From Methylococcaceae bacterium (GTDB taxonomy: Bacteria; Pseudomonadota; Gammaproteobacteria; Methylococcales; Methylomonadaceae): a stretch of DNA of 64,000 bases. Each line of letters starts with the position of its first letter. Position 1 is the stretch's first letter. Made by a program: the position numbers and the translations under genes. Positions 44,476 through 53,679 of the stretch are shown here, in pieces. The notes under the pieces were generated by a model. That model was not told the origin of the DNA. It saw nothing but the letters and a program-made list of their open reading frames with translations, and ran no database searches. Where the stretch lies: NCBI GenBank assembly GCA_030693065.1, contig JAUYBL010000025.1:62001-126000 (forward strand), in the 5' to 3' direction.

Positions 44476-45539
44476 ACACGCACGTCCCCAAACGACAGCG
44501 TCTCTCCTCGTCTAATGACACGTGCCGAGACTAACCCAATTATTTTGTCGTACATAACTGGAGGTAAACCATCACCCGGTCTCCTCAATCCGATATTTTG
44601 ACTGTTCAATATCTCACCAATAGAAATATCACATAAAGCTACCAAGCTTCGTCGAGCCACACATTTCATAGCTTGCTCTGCTTCAGTTGGTCGAATAAAA
44701 GGACTTCCTAACATAATGTCTGCTTTACGAATGGAGTAAATCCATTCTGAAAGACCTTTTGACTCTTCTGAAAACCAATGATCCGGGCCAGGCATATTCT
44801 TGTCCAGCGTGAAATGCTTCTCGAAAATTCTGGCCCCTCGTGATACTGCCAGCGCAGCCGCAAGAGCACCTTGAGTATGATCAGAAAAACCAACTAACAA
44901 ACCAGGGAACGCTTGTTGAAGGGTGGTAAGTTTATTGATATTCACATCTTCAGCAGGCGTTGGGTACTGCGAAGTACATAGTAGCAGTGCCACTGGATAA
45001 CCATCGAACCAACCGACTGCATCAAGCGCTTGATGTACTTCAGCTAAATCGCTCATGCCGCAGGAGAGAATTAGCGGTAGATGGCTCTCAACATAACTAC
45101 GCAATAGCGGTAGATTGGTAAAATCGTCGGAACCGACTTTAATCACAGGTACACCAATATCTCTCAACAGCTCAAGATCGCTAATGTTTTGCGGTGTTGA
45201 AAAGAAAGTAATACCAACGACTTCACAGTACGCTTTAATTGCTCGCCAATTTTCAGGAGGAAACTCGTAGCGTAGGAACATCGCCAGCATAGACTCGGTA
45301 ACAGTCTTTCCTTGCGATTGGTAAGTGAACGTTTGATTAGGGTCACCGCAAAATTCTTCAGCCTTGAAGGTCTGGAATTTGACGGCATCGGCACCTGCCT
45401 CTTTGGCCTCCTCAATCATGCGTTTTGCAATAGCAAGATCACCGTTGTGGTTAATACCGACCTCGGCTATGCAGTAAGGAGGATCATTGGGGCCAATGCT
45501 TCGGCCAGCAATTTGAAAGGGTCTGATTTGATTTAACAT
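44472..45539 (-). CDS. pseI: Pseudaminic acid synthase PseI
   Basis: Condenses 2,4-diacetamido-trideoxy-altrose with phosphoenolpyruvate to pseudaminic acid. The 355-residue protein has the NeuB TIM barrel (YCIAEVGINHNGDLAIAKRM, DAVKFQTFKAEEF, EKHFTLDKNMPGPDHWFS) and a C-terminal SAF/antifreeze-like domain (RRSLVALCDISIGEIL, GLRRPGDGLPP). The surrounding pse genes identify it as PseI rather than NeuB. It overlaps its neighbours by 4 and 7 bases. Confidence 0.94.
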   Translation of the reverse strand: MLNQIRPFQIAGRSIGPNDPPYCIAEVGINHNGDLAIAKRMIEEAKEAGADAVKFQTFKAEEFCGDPNQTFTYQSQGKTVTESMLAMFLRYEFPPENWRAIKAYCEVVGITFFSTPQNISDLELLRDIGVPVIKVGSDDFTNLPLLRSYVESHLPLILSCGMSDLAEVHQALDAVGWFDGYPVALLLCTSQYPTPAEDVNINKLTTLQQAFPGLLVGFSDHTQGALAAALAVSRGARIFEKHFTLDKNMPGPDHWFSEESKGLSEWIYSIRKADIMLGSPFIRPTEAEQAMKCVARRSLVALCDISIGEILNSQNIGLRRPGDGLPPVMYDKIIGLVSARVIRRGETLSFGDVRV

Positions 45540-46642
45540 GATAAGTTCAATCTTGCTTGGTCTAAATTAATTGACTGCCCGGCTAACAACTTTTCTACTA
45601 CCCGTTCTGCACCCTTGGCATCTACCAGTTTCAAGGCTCTCTCTGACATTCGCGCAAGATGCGTGTATTTCAGATTATTAAGCGCATCTTCATAATCTGC
45701 AGCCTGTAAGTCAGTGTACCAGCCAAGATTAATTACAATCCCTGCTCTATCAAGAGCTTGTGCGATCGGCGCTTGATTCGCCGCAAGAATTGCAACAAAA
45801 GAGGGTACTCCCAGCGCGCACCTTTCCCAATTACTGGCCCCTCCGGCACCAATAACAATATCTGCTTGTGCGATCAGAGATGACATGTAATCCACTTGAC
45901 AGTGATACCCCCAATTTAACTCAATGCACTTTTGCGAAATTTCGGCATTGCCTGGATTTGATTGGCCTACCACCACATCTACGTGTTCAGCTTTCCCAAA
46001 AAGCTCAATACCCCGCATCGCTTTAAGTGTTTCACCTTGATCATCACCTGCCGTAAAAAAAACCAAGATTCTTTTTAACTGATAGGACCGCAGTTCAAGA
46101 TGCTCTCGAATTAATCTGAATTCTTGCCTAAGGAGTGCGTATCTTGGACCTAGAAGGGTACTGCACGATGTTGGCACCAAGTCGGTGTAACGCTGCTCAC
46201 CGTCAGGGGAATAATTTTGGTCCAATAGCAGATTGCAGTCATGATGGCGGTTTGCCAAGTCGTCAATCACCATTAAATTATTGATATGCGGTCGCACCTG
46301 CTGTTCCCATTGGACATCAAGTGCGTAATGATCCACTACCAGCCAGTCAGGTTGCTCACCATTGATTATTTCGATAGTCTGCGCAGCATCCTCAGCCTGA
46401 GTTACACCTAAACATTGCGCATATTCGTCGCTGATACTTGGATCATTTATGTCTATATCCGGTAATGCCATAAATGGCATGGATTTTTGTCGCAACAAGG
46501 CAATCAAATTACCGGAATGTTCACGGCAAATGAAGCTCAATTGCACACCGCGTTCGCGCATAACTTCTGCCAAAGTTAGGCAGCGCATAAGATGACCTGC
46601 TCCCAGTAGAGTAGACGAATCAACACGGAACATGACTTTCAT
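45533..46642 (-). CDS. pseG: Pseudaminic acid pathway UDP-sugar hydrolase PseG
   Basis: A GT-B fold hydrolase that removes UDP from UDP-2,4-diacetamido-2,4,6-trideoxy-altropyranose. The N-terminal motif GAGHLMRCLTLAEVM (with the catalytic His) and the C-terminal VIGAGGASNWERCALGVPSF nucleotide-binding motif are diagnostic. Length 369 residues, slightly above the usual. Overlaps pseI by 7 bases and the PIG-L gene by 4. Confidence 0.93.
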   Translation of the reverse strand: MKVMFRVDSSTLLGAGHLMRCLTLAEVMRERGVQLSFICREHSGNLIALLRQKSMPFMALPDIDINDPSISDEYAQCLGVTQAEDAAQTIEIINGEQPDWLVVDHYALDVQWEQQVRPHINNLMVIDDLANRHHDCNLLLDQNYSPDGEQRYTDLVPTSCSTLLGPRYALLRQEFRLIREHLELRSYQLKRILVFFTAGDDQGETLKAMRGIELFGKAEHVDVVVGQSNPGNAEISQKCIELNWGYHCQVDYMSSLIAQADIVIGAGGASNWERCALGVPSFVAILAANQAPIAQALDRAGIVINLGWYTDLQAADYEDALNNLKYTHLARMSERALKLVDAKGAERVVEKLLAGQSINLDQARLNLSC

Positions 46643-47340
46643 GACAGTTGACGCCCCAACATGAATGCTTCAGCGGCATCGACACCGACCATTGCCCCTC
46701 GCCAATGAGCCAAATGTTCAATACCCCGCCTTGAACGAGGATGCGGCCAACTGCGCAACTCGGTTGCATAAGCATCGATGGCATTTAACTTACGGCCAAG
46801 AGTGGCAGAAACATCCACAAACCAGTTGGGAGCAAACATCGGTGCACTGCCAGGCAATTGCCATTCAGTGCTAGACGGCACCTCGAAGCTCAACAGTGTT
46901 TTAACCGGATGGCCGTACTGAGGGCGGCAAGCCGTGACAACAGCTTCGTGCAGTCGGCGATGATCAATGTTTACATCGCCGGCATGATGAGTAAAAACGG
47001 TCTCGGGTTGATATTCTGCAATTAGCGCTTCTGCCACTTTAGTAATATCTAACAGTGCAACAGTGTCCATGCGGTTATCTGGAAACTCTCCAAAGGAGAT
47101 GGAGTCGACTCCCAAAATGTTGCAAGCTTTACTGGCAGCAGAGCGCCGCAAGTCTAGTTCATCTGACTGTGCTTCTGGGTTGCCACTGCGTGAAAATACC
47201 CCGTCGGCCAAAAAAGCAACATGAATTATTGCGCCTTGATCTGCTAATTTAGCGATGGTGCCGCCACATCCAAGGACTTCATCATCGGGGTGCGCAGCAA
47301 GAATAAGAATCGACTTCACTTTTTCTCCAGCAAGAACCAA
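46639..47340 (-). CDS. PIG-L/LmbE-family deacetylase
   Basis: A 233-residue zinc-dependent N-deacetylase. The metal site AAHPDDEVLGCGG is near residue 15 and the second ligand HHAGDVNIDHRRLHEAV near 117-133. PIG-L enzymes remove acetyl from sugar amines; in a pseudaminic operon this suggests re-tailoring of an N-acetyl group before another acyl group is added, for example by the hexapeptide transferase. That role is inference. It overlaps both neighbouring genes. Confidence 0.88.
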   Translation of the reverse strand: MVLAGEKVKSILILAAHPDDEVLGCGGTIAKLADQGAIIHVAFLADGVFSRSGNPEAQSDELDLRRSAASKACNILGVDSISFGEFPDNRMDTVALLDITKVAEALIAEYQPETVFTHHAGDVNIDHRRLHEAVVTACRPQYGHPVKTLLSFEVPSSTEWQLPGSAPMFAPNWFVDVSATLGRKLNAIDAYATELRSWPHPRSRRGIEHLAHWRGAMVGVDAAEAFMLGRQLS

Positions 47341-47951
47341 TTGAGATCATCATCCGGAAATACAGGATCCTTATGATAAACAAACCCATAATCTACAAGT
47401 TTAAGATCTGGATATTTTTCCAACAGTTCACCGGCAAAATCTCTTTTAAACAAACGGTCCTCATGCCCTCGATACGTTATGGCGACTGGTGAAGGATTGT
47501 AATATTCGCAGACAAGGATATAGCGCTTGGAAGCTTGATAAAGCTTATCGTAAACGTTATGAAGAATCTCTGGATTGATGTGAATTAATACGCCTTTAGC
47601 GAGGGTTAAATCGACTTTCTCCTCCAAAGGATATTCTAAAATTGATCCTTCAAAAACATTTTCATTCCCAATTAAGTTTCTTAATTGCTTTGCAGCCAGC
47701 GGATTTATTTCAGCTGCTTTTAGGTTAATACCTGGATAAAGAAGCTTGAGTGCCTTAAGGTTTAGCCCTATGTTTGCACCAATCTCAAGACAAGATGAAA
47801 TTCTACCCGCGTATTTAAGTGCTTTTGAAAAAGTATTAAGATTCGAAGCTAGCATCTCAGCGCTGTCGTTACGAGCTATATAATCAACGCCAAATTCACC
47901 AGCCCAAAATTCCTCTTGCGGGGTTGCATACTTATTTTTTAACGTCATCAC
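47316..47951 (-). CDS. Pseudaminic acid biosynthesis-associated methylase
   Basis: A 211-residue SAM-dependent methyltransferase of the pse-associated type. It starts with the family's QEEFWAGEFGVDYIARN, then SCLEIGANIGLNLKAL as motif I and DLTLAKGVLIHINPE as motif IV, closing YHKDPVFPDDDLNWFLLEK. The exact target is not known; it is regularly found beside pseF/pseG. Overlaps the PIG-L gene by 25 bases and pseF by 4. Confidence 0.9.
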   Translation of the reverse strand: MMTLKNKYATPQEEFWAGEFGVDYIARNDSAEMLASNLNTFSKALKYAGRISSCLEIGANIGLNLKALKLLYPGINLKAAEINPLAAKQLRNLIGNENVFEGSILEYPLEEKVDLTLAKGVLIHINPEILHNVYDKLYQASKRYILVCEYYNPSPVAITYRGHEDRLFKRDFAGELLEKYPDLKLVDYGFVYHKDPVFPDDDLNWFLLEKK

Positions 47952-48640
47952 TTTGACTCCAAAATTTGCTTAAAAATAATTTCTGCCCTCAACCAATCAT
48001 CAAGTGTGTCAATATCTTGAACACGCCAACGTGGAATCATCACAGGCAAGGAGTGATGATCAAATATGCGTAGTCTTCCAATCCATGCCGATGGTCGCCC
48101 CCAATAAAATTGACCAGCATCGTGAAAGGCGTCAGGTAAATCCTGAGAACGTGTTGTAAAGTGTTCGGGAAAAAACATCTCTACCCCACTATTTGGAGTT
48201 TGTTTAAAAGCACGGAAAATTGGCGCAGCAAAATCAGTTACCGTAAATGCGTATGCCCAATCACTAGACTCAAGCGCTTGCAAAGCTCTTTTGAGATCTG
48301 ATTCCTGCAAAAAAGGTGCTGTAGCATAAATACAGCAAATCGCTTTCAAATTGAAGCCTTGATCTAAAACCCATTGAGTTGCATGTGCGATAACCTCTGT
48401 AGTGCCCGCGAAATCGTCAGCAAGTTCCACCGGACGCATAAATGGCACTTCCGCCCCCCACTGTTTGGCTACTTCAGAAATTTCAATATCATCAGTTGAG
48501 ACAATGATACGATCAAACAACCCTGAAGCTTTGGCGACCTCAATCGACCAAGCGATCATCGGTTTGCCGCAAAAAAGTTTAATGTTTTTGCGCGGAATAC
48601 GTTTGCTGCCGCCACGCGCAGGAATAATGGCTATTTTCAT
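47948..48640 (-). CDS. pseF: Pseudaminic acid cytidylyltransferase PseF
   Basis: Activates pseudaminic acid as the CMP-sugar used by Maf. The 230-residue protein opens with IIPARGGSKRIPRKNIKLFCG, the nucleotide-binding signature of CMP-sugar synthetases, and has ICCIYATAPFL and the C-terminal RWRVQDIDTLDDW. Overlaps pseC by 4 bases. Activity on pseudaminic rather than other nonulosonic acids is inferred from the cluster. Confidence 0.94.
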   Translation of the reverse strand: MKIAIIPARGGSKRIPRKNIKLFCGKPMIAWSIEVAKASGLFDRIIVSTDDIEISEVAKQWGAEVPFMRPVELADDFAGTTEVIAHATQWVLDQGFNLKAICCIYATAPFLQESDLKRALQALESSDWAYAFTVTDFAAPIFRAFKQTPNSGVEMFFPEHFTTRSQDLPDAFHDAGQFYWGRPSAWIGRLRIFDHHSLPVMIPRWRVQDIDTLDDWLRAEIIFKQILESK

Positions 48641-49797
48641 CGAGCTAATGCCTCTTCTAATTTTGCAACCACATAGTCTTGTTGCGCTTCTGTCAATTCT
48701 GGATACATCGGCAAACTGATCGTTTCAGTGTAATACCGCTCTGCTTCAAGGCAATATCCTTCTTTGAAGCCCAACTGCTCGTAGTAAGGCTGGCGGTAAA
48801 CAGGGATGTAATGCAGGTTGACGCCAATTCCCGCTACGCGCAACGCCTCAAACACCTCGCGATGCGTCTTGCTGATCTTGTCCAGCTGCAAACGAATCAC
48901 ATACAAATGCAGGCCGGAATAGCTGTCCGGGTGTTGCCATGGGGTAATAATTGGCTGATCGGCTAATAATGCATCATAACGTTGACTAAGTGCATGGCGT
49001 TTGCTGACAAATTCATCCAAACGCTGCATCTGGCTCAAGCCTAGTGCCGCTTGCATATCGGTCATCCGGTAATTGAAACCTAACTCAAGCTGCTGGTAAT
49101 ACCATGGACCATCAGGCGTATGTGTCATCTGAGCAGGATCGCGGGTGATGCCGTGACTACGCAATCTATCCAACCGTTCGGCCAACGCTGCATCATTGGT
49201 TAGCGCCATGCCGCCTTCACCAGTGGTAATGATTTTGACCGGATGAAAACTGAATACGGTAATGTCGCTATAGCGACAATTACCTATAGATTGATTTTGG
49301 TATTTGCCGCCGATGGCATGCGAAGCATCTTCAATAATTTTGAAGCCGTAGCGCTGACTTAAGGCATAAATACCTGCCATGTCACAAGGTTGACCACAAA
49401 GATGCACAGGGATAACCACTTTGGGCAATTTTCCGATTTGTTCGGCCCATGCCAATTTCTCCGTCAATTTTTCGACACTAAGATTGTATGTGCGTGGATC
49501 GATGTCGACAAAATCAACGTCGGCACCGCAGTACAACGCACAATTAGCACTTGCCACAAAGGTGATCGGACTGGTCCAAACGCTATCGCCCTTACCTACT
49601 CCGAGTGCCAAGCAAGCGATATGTAAAGCAGAGGTAGCGCTGTTAACGGCAAACGCATACTGCGTGCCGCAATAATTTGCCACAGCGTTTTCAAAAGCGG
49701 GAATAGTTGGACCTTGTGTCAAAAAATCTGAACGCAATACCTCTACCACTGCCTGAATGTCAGCTTCGCTAATCGTTTGACGGCCGTAAGGAATCAT
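48637..49797 (-). CDS. pseC: UDP-4-keto-sugar aminotransferase PseC
   Basis: A PLP-dependent DegT/DnrJ-type aminotransferase (386 residues) forming UDP-4-amino-4,6-dideoxy-altrosamine. The PLP Lys lies near residue 188 in FSFHPVKIITTGEGG; the phosphate-binding VNSATSALHIACLALG is at about 53-68. Second enzyme of the pathway, 11 bases after pseB. Confidence 0.95.
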   Translation of the reverse strand: MIPYGRQTISEADIQAVVEVLRSDFLTQGPTIPAFENAVANYCGTQYAFAVNSATSALHIACLALGVGKGDSVWTSPITFVASANCALYCGADVDFVDIDPRTYNLSVEKLTEKLAWAEQIGKLPKVVIPVHLCGQPCDMAGIYALSQRYGFKIIEDASHAIGGKYQNQSIGNCRYSDITVFSFHPVKIITTGEGGMALTNDAALAERLDRLRSHGITRDPAQMTHTPDGPWYYQQLELGFNYRMTDMQAALGLSQMQRLDEFVSKRHALSQRYDALLADQPIITPWQHPDSYSGLHLYVIRLQLDKISKTHREVFEALRVAGIGVNLHYIPVYRQPYYEQLGFKEGYCLEAERYYTETISLPMYPELTEAQQDYVVAKLEEALAR

Positions 49798-49808
49798 AAA
49801 CTACCTGC

Positions 49809-50792
49809 CTAACCCAACTGACTTTTCACTAAAGTACTTAATTCGTCGACTGTCAAAAAATGTTCGTTACTGCCGCTGTTGTAGCAAAATCCTGGTGCCA
49901 CAGATTGCGCACCGGTTTTTGTGCAGTAGTCTTCGATGGAATAATGTCCGCCTGCAGGTAAAATCGCATAATACTGACCTAAATCGACAGTGTTAAAACT
50001 ATCGCTGGCGGTAATCATTTCCTCATGAATTTTCTCGCCGGCACGCAGACCGATAATTTTTTGTTCGCAGGTGGAATCAATCGCCAAGGCAACATCGGTA
50101 ATGCGATAAGAAGGAATTTTCGGTACTAATATTTCGCCACCCCAGGCATGCTCCAAGGCCCATACCACCATATCAACCCCTTCTTGAAGGCTAATGTTGA
50201 AGCGAGTCATTGCAGGATCGGTAATCGGCAGAACACCAGAAGAGCGCTTGTCCTGAAAAAAGGGCATCACCGAGCCACGACTGCACATGACGTTGCCGTA
50301 TCGCACAACGCTAAATCTAATATCCCGTTCACCTTTGATATTGTTGGCGGCCACAAACAACTTGTCAGAGCACAGTTTGGTCGCGCCGTATAAGTTAATC
50401 GGGGCTGCCGCTTTATCAGTGGAAAGAGCAACTACCCGTTTAACATCGGTATCCAAACAGGCTTCGATAAGGTTTTGCGCTCCCAAAACATTAGTTTTAA
50501 TGCATTCAAAAGGGTTGTACTCGGCAGCCGGTACTTGCTTGAGTGCCGCGGCATGAACCACTATGTCGACACCTTCTAATGCTCTCTTCAATCGATCTTG
50601 ATCGCGAATATCGCCGATGAAATAACGCATGCAGGGCGCATCAAATTGTTGCTGCATTTCATATTGCTTAAGCTCGTCTCGAGAATAGATCACAAGCCTT
50701 TTAGGTTGGTAGTTAGCCAAAATAGTCTTGGTAAAATGTTTACCGAAAGAACCTGTACCGCCGGTGACTAAAATAGTTTGATTATCAAACAT
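49809..50792 (-). CDS. pseB: UDP-GlcNAc 4,6-dehydratase (inverting) PseB
   Basis: First enzyme of pseudaminic acid synthesis, a 327-residue short-chain dehydrogenase fold. NAD(P) motif VTGGTGSFGKHFTK near the N-terminus, DKAAAPINLYGATKLCSDKL with the Tyr-x3-Lys pair, and SRGSVMPFF. The ATG at 50792 follows AAGGAAAAACC; the longer start at 50837 is rejected. Leads the ten-gene glycan operon. Confidence 0.95.
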   Translation of the reverse strand: MFDNQTILVTGGTGSFGKHFTKTILANYQPKRLVIYSRDELKQYEMQQQFDAPCMRYFIGDIRDQDRLKRALEGVDIVVHAAALKQVPAAEYNPFECIKTNVLGAQNLIEACLDTDVKRVVALSTDKAAAPINLYGATKLCSDKLFVAANNIKGERDIRFSVVRYGNVMCSRGSVMPFFQDKRSSGVLPITDPAMTRFNISLQEGVDMVVWALEHAWGGEILVPKIPSYRITDVALAIDSTCEQKIIGLRAGEKIHEEMITASDSFNTVDLGQYYAILPAGGHYSIEDYCTKTGAQSVAPGFCYNSGSNEHFLTVDELSTLVKSQLG

Positions 50793-50901
50793 GGTTTTTC
50801 CTTGAATTGAACAGGTTGCAATGGCTTTTCCGAACATACCGGGAGCCTGCTTGTGCTAAGTGTCAAAATTAAAGATAGTCAACGAAACAAAGCGTGGCAA
50901 G

Positions 50902-50922
50902 TTGACGCGTCAATATATTGAC
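50902..50922. promoter_or_regulatory. Overlapping palindromes upstream of pseB
   Basis: TTGACGCGTCAA (50902-50913) and GTCAATATATTGAC (50909-50922) are both perfect palindromes sharing a GTCAA half-site, giving three regularly placed TTGAC half-sites about 110-130 bases before the pseB ATG. This is the form of a regulator operator; the protein is unknown. Confidence 0.45.
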
Positions 50923-50984
50923 AAGCTACCCTAATAGAAGCAGCATCTGTGCCATCTAAAGATGTTTACTTTTGTCGTACCCAT

Positions 50985-51013
50985 AAAAAAAGCCCTTATC
51001 GGGCTTTTTTTAT
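50985..51013 (-). terminator. Intrinsic terminator after fimV
   Basis: A GCCC/GGGC stem flanked by A7 and T7 with a 5-base loop, located 20 bases after the fimV stop. Symmetric, so it can work on either strand. Confidence 0.9.
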
Positions 51014-51032
51014 TAAAGCTAACTCGCCTCGC

Positions 51033-53636
51033 TTAACTTAGGTCATCAAGCAATTCTTGAGCTGCCGTCTTTTGAGCATCAGTACCTTTTGTTAATACCT
51101 CATCAGCAATATCTCGTGCAGCCCCCATGTCACCCATGTCAACGTAAGCTTTTGCCAAATCCAATTTTGTTTCCAGTTCATCCATATCGGTTAAATCAGA
51201 AACAGCGAATTGGTCATCTGGGTTATTAGATCCAGGGCTATCTTCATCAAGGTCAAAACTAAAATCAAAATCGTCGCTGTCAAAATCTAATGAGCTATCT
51301 AAAGACAGTTCGTTAGCAGGGGTAATTTTTTGTTCGCTAACGCTGATAGAAGGCTCTTTAATAGGCTGATCATCTTCATTGGTTAGATCAAAATTAAAAT
51401 CATAGCTTTCTAAGGCATCAATACTTTCAGCCACTGGTTTTTCGGCTATTTCGGTTTTATCAGATTCTGGCGCGAACAAAGTCAGATCAAAATCCATTTC
51501 TTGATTGTTACGCTCTTCATCAGCAAACATATCATCTTCAACTTCAAACGAAGTTAAATCATAGTCAAGCGCAGATATTTCGGATTCTTGAACAATTTCT
51601 CTTGGAGCAACTGCTTTACTAGGTATTTCGTCAAAAGTAACTAAATCTAAATCCAGATCGTCAGCATCAGAAGCAAAATCGATTGGTGCGCTTTCAGGCT
51701 CAACCGTCTTGTGATTGGTAAAATGCGCATCACCATTTGAAAATAAGGCAACATCAGGGCAAAGCTCTTCGCCCATTTCAGCGACTTTAGCCCAAAATTC
51801 AATTTGTTTATTTTTGCCTGCTTGTGCCAACTCATCGGCATAAGCAGCAAAAGCCTGCTTGTTTTCACTGGCGTAATAGATTTCCAATAACTTTAATTTG
51901 CATTCATCACGGTCGGGATGATCATTAATGGCATGGCGCATTAACTCCTCTGCTTGTTGGTAACGACCATAAGCTAAATACACATCCGCTTCGGAAATTG
52001 GATCTATTTCACCTTGATCAGTATCAAATGAATTAAAGTCACTAGGGGTAAATTCACTTAAAAATGAACTTTCGCCAACAGTGTAAGCAGTGTTATCAGC
52101 TACAACCGGCACGGAAAAAATATCTTCATCTTCAGGCACCTGCAAGAGACTAGAAGAAGCAAACATACTTTCAGTGCCAGTTTCTTCTTCAACTTTACGC
52201 TTGCGCCACCAGAGCCAACCCAATGCACCTAAAATACTAGCTCCTGCACCAGCAGCACCCAAATAAATAAGATCCGGTGACTCTTCGACCGTTGCCGTTG
52301 GCTGAACCAATGGCGGCTTAGTTTTTGCTGGCTCTACAGGCTTAACTTCAGCCTGTGCAGGCGCTTGCGGAGTAGGCGCTGATTCGATTGGGGCTTGTGG
52401 CTGAGATGCTACCGCAGACTCTGGCACAACTTGAGCCGGTGGATTAACGCTTTGCGGCTCAGGTGCTACAACTGCTTTAGATTCAACAGCAGGGCTTGGC
52501 GTTGGTGCCACTGTTGCAGGTTGCGGTTGTTGCGCTTGGTTTTGTATCGCAGCAAGCTGTTGATCTTTTAAAGCAATAATCTGCTGCATAACAGCCAACT
52601 GCTTTTCAAGTGCCGCGATTTTCGTTTGTATCGCTGCGTCTGCTGGAGATGCGGCAGTTTCAGAACTGTTACCCGCTTGGGTTGCCGTGCTTTTCTGTGC
52701 CGATGTTGATTTATCGCTACCAGGTGCGACAACAGCATCAGCAGCCACTGTTGATTCAACCGGAGCAGTTAATTTTAATTGATTATCTGTAACCGTTTCT
52801 TTTAGCTCGGCTGATTTAACCGGCGCAGGGGCTACACGATTTTTCCAAGCTTGACGCTGTCTATTAAATTCTGCCAACGCCTGACTACGGGATAATTTTA
52901 CGACAACATCTTTTTCCGGAATTTTTAGCGTTTTGCCAGCGATTAACGCATTGACGTTATCTTTATAAAACGCATCAGGATTGGCTTGAAAAAGCGCAAC
53001 CATCATTTGTTCTACAGACACACCCTGCTCTCGACTTAAGCCTTCAGCAACATGCCAAAGCGTGTCATTTTTACGAGTTGGGCCGTATTCATCGGCGCTG
53101 CCGTTATTTACTTGAGCGGATTGAGGTGCATAACGCTGCGCTTGTGACTCGGTGCGCAAGGCCTGTTGCGACACTGCAGACTGAGAGCTTGACTGAACGG
53201 GAATAGTGGCTTGGTTGTAAACTGACGGTGGATCCACTAAAACGGTAAATTCACGGTACAAATTGCCTTTCGGCCAGCTGACTTCCAGCAACAAATCTAA
53301 AAACGGTTCTTTCAATGCTTCACTGGAAGTCAACTTAATGACTACAGAGCCATTGGCCTGGGTAATTGTTGAAAATTTGATTTTCGATAAAAAATAATTC
53401 CAGGCAACACCGGCTTCGTCGAATTTTTCGGGCGGTGCTAGTTTGACTTTAATATCAGAAACATTCTCGCCGGAAAGCTGCAACGCAATTTCGGCATTCA
53501 GATTTTGATTGAGCGCCGAGTGCAATTTAATATCGCCTATTCCAAGTGGATAAGCACTAGCTGGTGCCAATATAGATACCACCGCTAAAGTTTTAGTTAA
53601 ATTGCGCACGTTGCTCTCCTTCACAAAAATCACCAC
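51033..53636 (-). CDS. fimV: FimV-type polar hub protein
   Basis: An 867-residue peptidoglycan-binding inner-membrane protein that organises poles and type IV pilus secretion in Pseudomonas. Signal segment and the FimV N-terminal domain (LGIGDIKLHSALNQNLNAEI) are followed by a LysM domain (about 190-240, TLWHVAEGLSREQGVSVEQ), a Pro/Ala/Gln-rich linker with a coiled coil, one membrane helix near 458-478, and an acidic cytoplasmic tail ending in the TPR-like FimV C-terminal domain (DLAKAYVDMGDMGAARDIADEVL). Follows asd, the conserved neighbour. Confidence 0.93.
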   Translation of the reverse strand: MVIFVKESNVRNLTKTLAVVSILAPASAYPLGIGDIKLHSALNQNLNAEIALQLSGENVSDIKVKLAPPEKFDEAGVAWNYFLSKIKFSTITQANGSVVIKLTSSEALKEPFLDLLLEVSWPKGNLYREFTVLVDPPSVYNQATIPVQSSSQSAVSQQALRTESQAQRYAPQSAQVNNGSADEYGPTRKNDTLWHVAEGLSREQGVSVEQMMVALFQANPDAFYKDNVNALIAGKTLKIPEKDVVVKLSRSQALAEFNRQRQAWKNRVAPAPVKSAELKETVTDNQLKLTAPVESTVAADAVVAPGSDKSTSAQKSTATQAGNSSETAASPADAAIQTKIAALEKQLAVMQQIIALKDQQLAAIQNQAQQPQPATVAPTPSPAVESKAVVAPEPQSVNPPAQVVPESAVASQPQAPIESAPTPQAPAQAEVKPVEPAKTKPPLVQPTATVEESPDLIYLGAAGAGASILGALGWLWWRKRKVEEETGTESMFASSSLLQVPEDEDIFSVPVVADNTAYTVGESSFLSEFTPSDFNSFDTDQGEIDPISEADVYLAYGRYQQAEELMRHAINDHPDRDECKLKLLEIYYASENKQAFAAYADELAQAGKNKQIEFWAKVAEMGEELCPDVALFSNGDAHFTNHKTVEPESAPIDFASDADDLDLDLVTFDEIPSKAVAPREIVQESEISALDYDLTSFEVEDDMFADEERNNQEMDFDLTLFAPESDKTEIAEKPVAESIDALESYDFNFDLTNEDDQPIKEPSISVSEQKITPANELSLDSSLDFDSDDFDFSFDLDEDSPGSNNPDDQFAVSDLTDMDELETKLDLAKAYVDMGDMGAARDIADEVLTKGTDAQKTAAQELLDDLS

Positions 53637-53679
53637 AGTCTTACACCGCTAACAGTCAAGTAATGTGGTGAAGCTTAGT

